From Pseudomonadota bacterium (lineage in GTDB: Bacteria > Pseudomonadota > Alphaproteobacteria > Acetobacterales > Acetobacteraceae): a stretch of DNA of 5,872 nt. A program made the position numbers and the translations under genes. Shown here one piece after another: positions 1 through 5,390 of the stretch. The notes under the pieces were generated by a model that saw nothing but the letters and a program-made list of their open reading frames with translations, searched no databases and was not told the origin of the DNA. Each line of letters opens with the position of its first letter. Positions within the stretch are counted from its first letter, which is position 1. The DNA is taken from the NCBI GenBank assembly GCA_021826565.1, contig JAKAZJ010000040.1, forward strand, positions 3,783 through 9,654, read 5' to 3'.

Positions 1-35
1 TCCTCGCTGAACAGTTCCAGGAACAACTCCGGCAT
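1..35 (-). CDS. glyS: Glycyl-tRNA synthetase beta subunit, first codons only
   Basis: Reading leftward from an ATG at 35-33 gives MPELFLELFSE and then a split codon at the window edge. This matches the typical beginning of bacterial GlyRS beta chains (M-P-x-L-L-x-E-L-x-x-E-E). The beta subunit carries tRNA recognition and pairs with the alpha subunit (GlyQ) in an alpha2beta2 enzyme that charges tRNA-Gly in the cytoplasm. The start lies 3 nt after the vapC stop. A GGGG that can serve as Shine-Dalgarno lies in the last vapC codons, 7 nt before the ATG. Only 11 complete codons are visible, so the identity rests on this short match and on the presence of glyQ in the same operon. Without that context the match would be too short to name. 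Confidence 0.8.
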   Translation of the reverse strand, partial: MPELFLELFSE

Positions 36-38
36 GGA

Positions 39-431
39 TCAGCCCCGCAACGCCGGTTCGATATCGGTCTGCGCGAAATCGCCGCCCTTGAACAGCAGCG
101 CTTCGCCGGCATCCTTCGCCAGCGCGTAGGCAAAGCAATCGCCGTAGTTCAGCCGCGCCGCGTGGTACCCCCGACCATATTCCCGATAGGCCACCCGCGC
201 GCGATACGCCTGATCGACGCTCACCGGCACAATCTCCATCCCCAGGAACGCCATCAGATCTTCGAAACGCGACGCCACCGCGGGGTCACGCCCATCGACC
301 GCGATCGTCGCCTCGACCCAGTTCGCCGCCGAGATTCTGAGCGCCGGCGCAGCGAGCAACGCGCGGGCGAACCGTTCCTCATCGGCCTCCCTCAACACGA
401 CCGCGAGCAGAGCAGAGCTATCGACGATCAT
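39..431 (-). CDS. vapC: VapC-family PIN-domain ribonuclease toxin
   Basis: This 130-residue protein is a complete PIN domain of typical VapC length. VapC toxins are Mg-dependent endoribonucleases; those studied mostly cut tRNAs (initiator tRNA-fMet in enterics, various tRNAs in mycobacteria) or the sarcin-ricin loop of 23S rRNA. The acidic active-site set is visible: Asp4 in MIVDSSAL, Glu40 in NWVEA, Asp98 in NYGDCFAYALA, and Asp118 in LLFKGGDF. The stretch YGDCFAYALAK...LLFKGxDFxxTDI is characteristic of the subgroup paired with Rv0623-type antitoxins. Many relatives have GDDF or GNDF where this has GGDF; the last Asp is kept, so it is probably active. The start overlaps the vapB stop as ATGA, so translation is probably coupled. 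The gene lies directly before glyS and after glyQ-vapB, an unusual setting. The RNA target cannot be read from the sequence. Confidence 0.93.
   Translation of the reverse strand: MIVDSSALLAVVLREADEERFARALLAAPALRISAANWVEATIAVDGRDPAVASRFEDLMAFLGMEIVPVSVDQAYRARVAYREYGRGYHAARLNYGDCFAYALAKDAGEALLFKGGDFAQTDIEPALRG
43..46 (-). promoter_or_regulatory. Ribosome binding site of glyS inside the 3' end of vapC
   Basis: On the minus strand the vapC end reads GCGGGGCTGATCC and is followed directly by the glyS ATG. The GGGG is the only Shine-Dalgarno-like run at suitable spacing (7 nt). It is made of coding bases of the final vapC codons, so ribosomes finishing vapC would pass over it. Translational coupling of vapC to glyS is the inference. 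Confidence 0.45.
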
Positions 432-688
432 CGCGGCACGCCACGCTCGTCATAGAGCCAGCTGTGGTCCGAGCCGGGCAGCGGCGTCGCCATGTGGCGG
501 CGGATATCAGCGGTGATCTCACGCAGCTTGGCCAGCCGCGTCTCGATATCCCGCTCCCGCCGCTCCCGCTCCAGCCGCTCGCGCAGCGCCGCCGTCACCG
601 CCGCGGTGAGGCTTTCCCCGGTCAGCGAGGCGAGCTCGGACGCCAGCCGATACGCCTCCGCGTTCTTGATGTTCAGCTGCACGCCCAT
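428..688 (-). CDS. vapB: VapB-type antitoxin (Rv0623-like, PSK_trans_fac family)
   Basis: This 86-residue protein is read from the ATG at 688. The N-terminal MGVQLNIKNAEAYRLASEL and TGESLTAAVTAALRERLER fit the strand-helix-helix DNA-binding fold of Rv0623-like VapB antitoxins. A charged helix follows, and the C-terminal SDHSWLYDERGVPR is the family's typical toxin-wrapping tail. VapB neutralises VapC and normally represses its own operon with VapC. A GAGAG sits 4 nt before this start. An in-frame ATG at 751 overlaps the glyQ stop (ATGA) and would add 21 residues; it is preceded by G-rich runs that could bind ribosomes. I prefer 688 because the DNA-binding strand lies at the very N-terminus in the family. 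The 4-bp overlap with vapC is the usual antitoxin-first arrangement. Confidence 0.9.
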   Translation of the reverse strand: MGVQLNIKNAEAYRLASELASLTGESLTAAVTAALRERLERERRERDIETRLAKLREITADIRRHMATPLPGSDHSWLYDERGVPR

Positions 689-697
689 CGCACTCTC

Positions 698-726
698 GGT
701 AGAAACGCCCAAACCGATGGTAGAAA
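698..726 (-). repeat. Pair of 8-bp direct repeats, 21 bp apart, before vapB
   Basis: The plus-strand octamer GGTAGAAA occurs at 698-705 and again at 719-726, that is TTTCTACC twice on the vapB strand. The period is 21 bp, close to two helical turns, so both copies face the same side of the DNA. They lie between the glyQ stop and the chosen vapB start, next to the ribosome binding site and overlapping a possible -10. This is where a VapB/VapBC operator would be expected. Binding is inferred, not shown. Confidence 0.4.
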
Positions 727-751
727 TAGGCGCCGGGGCGGCGATTGTCAT
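723..751 (-). promoter_or_regulatory. Possible internal vapBC promoter at the glyQ 3' end
   Basis: On the minus strand, ATGACA (751-746, five of six matches to TTGACA) is followed after exactly 17 nt by TATTTC (728-723), which matches only the first three bases of TATAAT. The -35 contains the glyQ stop codon. One copy of the TTTCTACC repeat overlaps the -10, as an autoregulated toxin-antitoxin promoter would need. The -10 is weak and the call is tentative. Confidence 0.25.
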
Positions 752-1626
752 CCCCCGTCCCCCGCCACCCAGGCCTCGCAGCAGGCTTTCGCCAGCGTCC
801 GCACGCGGCTGATATAGCTCGCCCGTTCAGTCACGCTGATCACGCCGCGCGCATCCAGCAGATTGAACAGGTGGCTCGCCTTGATGCACTGGTCATAGGC
901 GGGCAGCGCCAGGCGGCGCGTCAGCAGCGCGGCGCATTCGGCCTCGGCGTCGGCGAAATGCGCGGTCAGACGACCGGTATCCGCGAACTCGAAGTTGAAC
1001 GCCGAGAACTCCTGTTCCGCACGCAGGAACACGTCCCCGTAGCTGACGCGCTGATCCCCTTTTGCGCCGTTGAAATCCAGCGCGTACACGTTCTCCACGT
1101 CCTGGACATACATCGCCAGGCGTTCCAGCCCGTAGGTCATCTCGAAGCTCGGCAGCACCACCGGAATCCCGCCGACCTGCTGGAAATAGGTGAACTGCCC
1201 CACCTCCATCCCGTCGCACCACACTTCCCACCCCAGCCCCCAGGCGCCCAAGGTGGGGCTTTCCCAGTCATCCTCCACGAAGCGGAAATCGTGGCGCAGC
1301 GGGTCCAGCCCGATCTCCCGATAGCTTGCCAGCAGCAGCTCCTGCGCGTCGGCCGGAGACGGTTTCATAATAACCTGGAACTGATAGTAGTGCTGCAACC
1401 GGTTCGGGTTCTCCCCATACCGCCCGTCGGTCGGCCGGCGTGAGGGCTGCACATACGCCGCCCGCCACGGCTTCGGCCCCAGCGCGCGCAGGGTGGTGGC
1501 GGGATGGAACGTGCCCGCGCCCATTTCCATGTCGTAGGGTTGCAGCAGCACGCAGCCCTGCCGGCTCCAGAATCGCTGGAGGCGGAGGATCAGCTCCTGG
1601 AAGCTGGGCGCGTCGGGGCGGGGCAT
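748..1626 (-). CDS. glyQ: Glycyl-tRNA synthetase alpha subunit
   Basis: This 292-residue class II synthetase subunit makes glycyl-adenylate and, with the beta subunit GlyS, charges tRNA-Gly in the cytoplasm. The family is about 290-305 residues, so it is full length. Near-invariant signatures are present: [17 protein letters not shown] (about 9-25), the motif 2 region [19 protein letters not shown] (58-76) followed by QHYYQFQV (78-85), [21 protein letters not shown] (117-136), motif 3 [10 protein letters not shown] (164-173), and the C-terminal [17 protein letters not shown] (252-268). The ATG at 1626 gives the family's usual N-terminus; upstream translation in this frame is only antisense to phaZ. 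The Shine-Dalgarno is weak (GAG 8 nt upstream). The gene follows phaZ by 65 bp and is followed by vapB, not directly by its partner glyS. Confidence 0.97.
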   Translation of the reverse strand: MPRPDAPSFQELILRLQRFWSRQGCVLLQPYDMEMGAGTFHPATTLRALGPKPWRAAYVQPSRRPTDGRYGENPNRLQHYYQFQVIMKPSPADAQELLLASYREIGLDPLRHDFRFVEDDWESPTLGAWGLGWEVWCDGMEVGQFTYFQQVGGIPVVLPSFEMTYGLERLAMYVQDVENVYALDFNGAKGDQRVSYGDVFLRAEQEFSAFNFEFADTGRLTAHFADAEAECAALLTRRLALPAYDQCIKASHLFNLLDARGVISVTERASYISRVRTLAKACCEAWVAGDGG

Positions 1627-1691
1627 CGGGGGCTCAAGACAGGGGGAAAGCGCGGCGGGTAAAGCACCGGCCCGCCGGGCAGGCAAGCGGG
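1627..1691 (-). other. phaZ-glyQ intergenic gap
   Basis: These 65 bp separate the phaZ stop from the glyQ start. On the minus strand GCCCGC and GCGGGC can pair across 11 nt just after phaZ, but the stem is short and no T-run follows it directly. There is no convincing -10/-35 pair. Whether glyQ has its own promoter here or is read from phaZ cannot be decided by eye. Confidence 0.4.
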
Positions 1692-2912
1692 CTACCCCGC
1701 CGTCGCCTGGATCATCTCGCGCACCCGAGGGTACACCTCCTGCGCCCAGCGCCGGCCGCTGAACACGCCGTAATGCCCGACCCCGGTTTGCAGATGGTGC
1801 CGCTTCATGGCGGGCGAGATCCCGGTGCACAGCTCCAGCGCCGCGACCGTCTGGCCGATCGCGCAGATATCGTCCCGCTCCCCCTCCACCGTCAGCAGGG
1901 CGGTGCGACGGATCGCGCCGGGGCGCACTTTCTCGCCGCGGAAGGTCAGGCGACCCAGCGGCAGGTCGTGATCCTGGAACACGCGCTGGACCGTTTCCAG
2001 GTAGAACTCGGCCGGCAGGTCCATCACCGCGTTGTATTCGTCGTAGAATCCGCGATGCGCCTGCGCGGCGCGCAAATCGTCGCCGACCAGGGCGCGGAAA
2101 TGCGACAGATGCGCGCCCACATGGCGCTCCAGATTCATCGACAGGAATGCTGCCAGCTGCACGAAGCCCGGATACACATGCCGGAATGCGCCGCGGTAGC
2201 GCCAGGGGACCGCGCCGATCAGGTTGTCCTCGAACCACGCAATCGGGCGCCCGGCGGCGAGTTCGTTCACCTTGGTCGGGTTGATCCGCGTGTCGATCGG
2301 CCCCGCCATCAGGGTCATGCTGCGTGGCTGCGCCGGATCGCCCGCCTGGGCCAGCAGCGCGACCGCGGCCAGAACCGCGACGGCCGGCTGGCACACCGCC
2401 ATAATATGCGCGCCCGGTCCGATCATGCGCAGGAAGCGCATGATATGCTCGATGAACTCGTCCATCCCGAATCGGCCCTCGGCCAGCGGCACGTCGCGGG
2501 CGTTGTGCCAGTCGGTGATGTAGACGTCGTTGTCCGGCAGCAGCACCTGGACGGTGCCGCGCAGCAGGGTGGCGAAATGCCCCGACATCGGCGCCACCAG
2601 CAGGATCGGCGGCTGGCGCGAGGCAGGGGTTTTGCGGAAATGCAGCAACCCGCCGAACGGGGTGCCGTCCACCTCGATTTCCTCCACCGTCGCTTCGCCA
2701 TTGCCCACGCGGATCTTCTCAATCCCGAATGGTGGGCGTTTGTGGGTCAGGCCGACGCCCGAGAACACATCGAACGCCGCGCGCCATTGCCGCAGCCAGG
2801 GGGGCGTGGCGTTGCCCAGTTCCACCGGCCGCATCAGCCCGGCGGCCAGGGCCGCGGCGGTGCGCCACGGTGCCAGCAGATCGGCCTGGGTCTGATAGAG
2901 CTGATACAGCAT
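1692..2912 (-). CDS. phaZ: Intracellular polyhydroxyalkanoate depolymerase
   Basis: This 406-residue protein hydrolyses stored native PHB/PHA granules to hydroxyacids. Its N-terminus [17 protein letters not shown] is typical of the intracellular depolymerase family (PhaZ, as in Ralstonia PhaZa1), and the length matches. Unlike extracellular depolymerases it has no signal peptide and uses a cysteine nucleophile: Cys174 in [11 protein letters not shown] replaces the lipase-box serine. Asp347 or Asp348 in GERDDI and His380 in GVGHYGVF complete a likely triad. Other family stretches are [18 protein letters not shown] (104-121), [14 protein letters not shown] (130-143) and [13 protein letters not shown] (204-216). 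The start at 2912 is chosen by family N-terminus; an in-frame ATG at 2990 would add 26 unlikely residues. The local ribosome binding site is poor. The gene is divergent from the GST gene and upstream of glyQ. Confidence 0.95.
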   Translation of the reverse strand: MLYQLYQTQADLLAPWRTAAALAAGLMRPVELGNATPPWLRQWRAAFDVFSGVGLTHKRPPFGIEKIRVGNGEATVEEIEVDGTPFGGLLHFRKTPASRQPPILLVAPMSGHFATLLRGTVQVLLPDNDVYITDWHNARDVPLAEGRFGMDEFIEHIMRFLRMIGPGAHIMAVCQPAVAVLAAVALLAQAGDPAQPRSMTLMAGPIDTRINPTKVNELAAGRPIAWFEDNLIGAVPWRYRGAFRHVYPGFVQLAAFLSMNLERHVGAHLSHFRALVGDDLRAAQAHRGFYDEYNAVMDLPAEFYLETVQRVFQDHDLPLGRLTFRGEKVRPGAIRRTALLTVEGERDDICAIGQTVAALELCTGISPAMKRHHLQTGVGHYGVFSGRRWAQEVYPRVREMIQATAG

Positions 2913-3020
2913 TTGTTCGCGCCCGTTTGGTCCGTGACCGAGGATTTTCCTCCCGGGCCGCCGGCATTGTGGTACATTGCACCGCAGCATCGCAAGCCCA
3001 ACCGCATCGAAGGGGGTTCC
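2913..3020. promoter_or_regulatory. Divergent phaZ / GST promoter region with an imperfect palindrome
   Basis: These 108 bp separate two divergent starts and must hold promoters for both, though I find no strong -35/-10 pair. GGTACATTGCACC at 2971-2983 is an imperfect 13-bp dyad: five pairs of six around a central base, with one mismatch at each fourth position counting as the failed pair. It could be an operator. AAGGGGG at 3010-3016 is a good ribosome binding site that fixes the GST start at 3021. Confidence 0.35.
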
Positions 3021-3677
3021 ATGGCCGAGGCCCGCCTGCTCATCAGCAGCCGCAACTACTCCTCATGGTCACTGCGCGGCTTCCTGCTTACCCGCCTGGC
3101 GGGGTTGGAGGTCACGGTCCAGCAAGTCGATCCCGACGACCCATCGACCAAGGCTGAGCTGCTGCTGCAATCCTCCTCGATCCTGATCCCATGTCTGGTG
3201 CATGATGGGGTGCGCGTCTGGGATACTCTGGCGATCGCTGAATATCTCAATGAAATCAATCCGGATGCCGGATTGTTCCCACTCGACCGCGGCGCCCGCG
3301 CGCGCTGCCGATCGATCGCGGGGGAGATGCATGCGGGGTTCACGGCGTTGCGCTCTTCGTTGCCGATGAATCTGCGCGGGCGCCGGCCGGGGTTCTCGGT
3401 CTGGTCGGGGCCGCGGGCGGATATCGCGCGCATCGTGGAGATCTGGAGCGAGTGTCTGGAGACCTGGGGCGGTCCGTGGCTGTTCGGCCGCCGGCCCTCG
3501 GTGGCGGATGCGATGTATGCCCCGGTGGTGACCCGATTCGTCACCTATGACGTGCAGCTGAACGGTGCCGCGGCCGACTACGCCGCGCACGTCGCCGCCT
3601 GGCCCGATCTGGTGGAATGGACCGAGGCGGCGATCGCCGAACCCGAGCAGATCGAGGATCTGGAAGTCGAGTTCTGA
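3021..3677 (+). CDS. Glutathione S-transferase family protein
   Basis: This 218-residue cytosolic protein has the GST layout: an N-terminal thioredoxin-like domain (about 4-82) and an all-helical C-terminal domain (about 92-205). The SRNYSSWSLRGFL stretch (10-22) is typical of a bacterial GST subgroup (proteins beginning L-x-I-x-x-x-N-Y-S-S-W-S-x-R); Ser14 or Ser15 is the likely residue that activates glutathione. Pro57 in LIPCLV is the conserved cis-proline, and Asp68-Thr69 in WDTLAIAEYL stands where glutathione-contacting residues usually lie. SVADAMYAPVVTRF (160-173) contains the S-x-x-D capping motif of the C-terminal domain. The substrate cannot be told. The start at 3021 has a strong AAGGGGG Shine-Dalgarno; the frame is open far upstream, but only antisense to phaZ. 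Its stop abuts the stop of the convergent cupin gene. Confidence 0.92.
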   Translation: MAEARLLISSRNYSSWSLRGFLLTRLAGLEVTVQQVDPDDPSTKAELLLQSSSILIPCLVHDGVRVWDTLAIAEYLNEINPDAGLFPLDRGARARCRSIAGEMHAGFTALRSSLPMNLRGRRPGFSVWSGPRADIARIVEIWSECLETWGGPWLFGRRPSVADAMYAPVVTRFVTYDVQLNGAAADYAAHVAAWPDLVEWTEAAIAEPEQIEDLEVEF

Positions 3678-4103
3678 TCAGTCCCAGGGTGTGGGTGGCG
3701 GGATCGGGGCGGGGAAGTCCCGCTCCACCGTGCTGAAATCGGCCGGCCCGACTACTTCCAGGTATTCCATGTCCGGCGAGTAGTCGAACAGGTAGTGCAC
3801 GATCCCCGGACGTTGATGGACGCAGTCGCCGGCGGCGACCAGATGCTCCTGGTCCTCATACATGAAGCGCGCCCAGCCCTTCAGCATCAGCACGATGTGA
3901 AAATCGGCGACGTGATGATGCCAACCGGTGCCTTCCTCGGGCGCGCGGGCGGCCTTGACCAGCTGCGCGATGACGCGCCCGCCGGTGGCCTGGGCGACGC
4001 CGAGGTCCTTGTACAGAAAGAAATCGCGCAGCCCGTCCTGGCGCCATTCGGTGTCGGCTTGCGTGGTGTGGGCGAACAGATTGACCAGCGGATGATCCAA
4101 CAT
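3678..4103 (-). CDS. Small single-domain cupin protein
   Basis: This 141-residue protein is one cupin beta-barrel, function unknown. The first cupin motif reads GWHHHVADFHIVLMLKG (60-76): His62 and His64 fill the H-x-H positions, His69 stands where most cupins have Glu, and Gly76 closes the motif. The second motif reads GDCVHQRPGIVHYLF (92-106) with P99-G100 and the metal ligand His103. A four-histidine metal site is therefore predicted. No signal peptide or DNA-binding domain is seen. The protein may be an enzyme such as a small dioxygenase or isomerase, or a ligand-binding protein. The start at 4103 has GAAGG 8-9 nt upstream; an upstream extension to 4268 is low-complexity and rejected. It is convergent with the GST gene and divergent from the peroxiredoxin. 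Confidence 0.85.
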   Translation of the reverse strand: MLDHPLVNLFAHTTQADTEWRQDGLRDFFLYKDLGVAQATGGRVIAQLVKAARAPEEGTGWHHHVADFHIVLMLKGWARFMYEDQEHLVAAGDCVHQRPGIVHYLFDYSPDMEYLEVVGPADFSTVERDFPAPIPPPTPWD

Positions 4104-4122
4104 GGGCGCGACCTTCGGATCG

Positions 4123-4140
4123 GGGCCGCAAGGGCGGCCC
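4123..4140. promoter_or_regulatory. 7-bp-stem hairpin in the cupin leader
   Basis: GGGCCGC and GCGGCCC form a perfect 7-bp stem around a 4-nt loop, 20 bp upstream of the cupin start. No T-run follows on either strand. It would lie in the 5' leader of the cupin mRNA if transcription begins upstream. Its role is unknown. Confidence 0.35.
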
Positions 4141-4257
4141 GGGTTACGGAAGGTGACTGGTGCGTCCTGCCCGGATGGTGCGACGCAGCATGGCATACGG
4201 GGGGCGGCGGCGGCAAGTACCGTGACACGCTCCGCGGTCCGGGCTAAGGGTCTCCCC

Positions 4258-4275
4258 CGCCCGGGCAACCGGGCG
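4258..4275 (+). promoter_or_regulatory. Hairpin with GCAA tetraloop upstream of peroxiredoxin
   Basis: CGCCCGG and CCGGGCG pair perfectly over 7 bp around GCAA, a GNRA-type tetraloop that is stable in RNA on the plus strand. It ends 58 bp before the peroxiredoxin start. It could be a leader structure or simply chance in GC-rich DNA. Confidence 0.35.
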
Positions 4276-4333
4276 CAACCAGGACCAGCCCCCCGCGTGG
4301 GGCGCGCGCCACCAAGGGAAAACGAGGCAAGCC

Positions 4334-4816
4334 ATGACGATCAAGGTCGGCGAGACCATCCCCGCCATGAAACTGATGCAGGCAACCGCCGAGGGACCGA
4401 AGGAGATCTCCACCGACGAGATTTTCAAGGGCAAGAAAGTGGTGCTGTTCGCCGTGCCGGGCGCCTTCACCCCCACCTGCTCGGCGCGCCACCTGCCGGG
4501 CTTCGTCCAGAACAGCGACGCGTTGCATGCCAAAGGCGCGGACACCGTCGCCTGCATCTCGGTCAACGATGCGTTCGTGATGGGCGCGTGGGGCAAGGAC
4601 CAGGGCACCGACGGCAAGGTCCTGATGCTGGCGGATGGCTCGGCGGCATTCGCCAAGGCGCTGGGCCTGGAGTTGGACCTGATGGGCCGCGGCATGGGCG
4701 TGCGCAGCCAGCGCTACGCGCTGATCGCCGAGGACGGCAAGGTCACCCATCTGGCGGTGGAACCGCCGGGCGGGTTCGAGGTGAGCAAGGCGGAAGCGAT
4801 CCTCGCCGCGCTGTGA
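4334..4816 (+). CDS. Prx5-type peroxiredoxin (AhpC/TSA, redoxin family)
   Basis: This 160-residue cytosolic thiol peroxidase reduces hydrogen peroxide and alkyl hydroperoxides. The signature PGAFTPTCS (42-50) contains the P-x-x-x-T-x-x-C active site with peroxidatic Cys49 and Thr46. Arg127 in SQRYAL fits the conserved catalytic arginine of the group. The ending PPGGFEVSKAEAILAAL is typical of bacterial Prx5 proteins, some of which are fused to glutaredoxin; this one has no glutaredoxin domain. The only other cysteine is Cys74 in VACISVND. No distant C-terminal resolving cysteine exists, so recycling by glutathione/glutaredoxin is likely (inference from the family). The start has GAGG 6 nt upstream. 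Transcription probably ends at the 12-bp hairpin beginning 6 nt after the stop. Confidence 0.95.
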   Translation: MTIKVGETIPAMKLMQATAEGPKEISTDEIFKGKKVVLFAVPGAFTPTCSARHLPGFVQNSDALHAKGADTVACISVNDAFVMGAWGKDQGTDGKVLMLADGSAAFAKALGLELDLMGRGMGVRSQRYALIAEDGKVTHLAVEPPGGFEVSKAEAILAAL

Positions 4817-4821
4817 CACCG

Positions 4822-4851
4822 CGCCCCCGCCGGCGCGAACCGGCGGGGGCG
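4822..4851 (+). terminator. 12-bp-stem hairpin after peroxiredoxin, abutting the next start codon
   Basis: CGCCCCCGCCGG and CCGGCGGGGGCG pair perfectly over 12 bp around CGCGAA. It begins 6 nt after the peroxiredoxin stop and looks like a transcription terminator stem, but only a short TTT (4857-4859) follows. The next gene starts on the base after it, so its only purine-rich ribosome binding run (GGGGG, 4845-4849) lies in the 3' arm. Confidence 0.7.
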
Positions 4852-5331
4852 ATGAATTTGCGACCGCCGGCCCCGGTTGCGCGCGCGACGTTGTGGTATC
4901 TGATGTTGCCGCTGCTGGCGCTGGGTCTGGCCTGGATCATGCCCGCTGCCGCCGCGCGGCCCGTGTTGCATCCGGCCCCCCGTGTCTGCCCCGCCGGCAC
5001 GCGGCCGATGCGCGTGGTGGAGCTGTTCTTCGGCCGCGCGATCGGCGGTCCGCGCCCGGGCGTGGTCAGCCGCGCGGCTTGGGATCGGTTCGCCGCCGAT
5101 ACGCTGTCCCGCGCGCTCCCCGAGGGATACACCGTGCGCGATTCGCGCGGCGCCTGGCGTGATCCGGCCAGCGGACGAACGGCTCGGGAGGCGACCAAGG
5201 ACGTGTTGGTCGCGCTGGCGGACCGGCCGGGCGCGCTGGCCCCGGTGCGCTGGGCGATGGCGGTCTATCGGCGGCGGTTCCGCCAACATGCGGTGGGGTT
5301 GCTGATAAGTCGGGCATGCGGCGCATTCTGA
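4852..5331 (+). CDS. Secreted DUF3574 family protein
   Basis: This is a 159-residue protein of unknown function. Residues about 12-35 form a hydrophobic signal segment (LWYLMLPLLALGLAWIM) ending in an Ala-rich stretch that suits signal peptidase I, so the mature protein is probably periplasmic. The rest fits DUF3574: RVVELFFGRAIG (54-65), VSRAAWDRFAADTLSRALPEGYTV (72-95), DSRGAWRDPASGRTAREATKDVLV (97-120), and a YRRRF...SRACGAF ending, which is the family's usual C-terminus. The family often occurs as small exported or lipoprotein-like proteins; no lipobox cysteine is seen here, though Cys46 lies shortly after the predicted cleavage. The start at 4852 is chosen because it keeps the whole signal segment; the next ATG (4903) would cut into it. 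Its ribosome binding site overlaps the preceding hairpin. Confidence 0.8.
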   Translation: MNLRPPAPVARATLWYLMLPLLALGLAWIMPAAAARPVLHPAPRVCPAGTRPMRVVELFFGRAIGGPRPGVVSRAAWDRFAADTLSRALPEGYTVRDSRGAWRDPASGRTAREATKDVLVALADRPGALAPVRWAMAVYRRRFRQHAVGLLISRACGAF

Positions 5332-5355
5332 CACCGCCGGTTTCCCCATGAATTT

Positions 5356-5378
5356 CGGGTTGCCATCTTGGCAATCCG
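5356..5378. terminator. Possible terminator or 3'-end hairpin between convergent genes
   Basis: CGGGTTGCCA and TGGCAATCCG pair over 10 positions (one G-T wobble) around a TCT loop, 24 bp after the DUF3574 stop. No T-run follows on the plus strand. A bidirectional 3'-end role for the two convergent genes is plausible but unproven. Confidence 0.4.
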
Positions 5379-5390
5379 GCACGCCCCCCA

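Larger units (their letters stand above)
4104..4333. promoter_or_regulatory. Divergent cupin / peroxiredoxin intergenic region
   Basis: These 230 bp have no convincing gene. They hold three compact dyads, two listed separately and a weaker 5-bp stem GCCCC/GGGGC at 4288-4303. A possible plus-strand promoter is GTGACA (4222-4227), 17 nt, TAAGGG (4245-4250); its -10 is poor. GAGG at 4324-4327 is a good ribosome binding site, 6 nt before the peroxiredoxin ATG at 4334. Confidence 0.4.

Noticed and set aside
745..1443. Plus-strand 232-codon frame
   Set aside because: It is wholly antisense to glyQ, which is a very strong match to its family.
1627..2394. N-terminal extension of glyQ to 548 residues
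   Set aside because: The added residues are a frame shadow of phaZ. The ATG at 1626 gives the normal GlyQ N-terminus and length.
1440..3020. A long plus-strand frame extending the GST upstream to a 745-residue protein
   Set aside because: The upstream part is antisense to phaZ and glyQ, is rich in Arg, His and Gln, and resembles no domain. The GST itself has a clear ATG at 3021 with a strong ribosome binding site.
4104..4268. N-terminal extension of the cupin gene
   Set aside because: The 55 added residues are low-complexity, and the ATG at 4103 has its own ribosome binding site and gives a normal small cupin.
4244..4819. Minus-strand 191-codon frame opposite peroxiredoxin
   Set aside because: It mirrors the peroxiredoxin gene and has an Ala/Arg/His-rich composition typical of antisense frames in GC-rich DNA.
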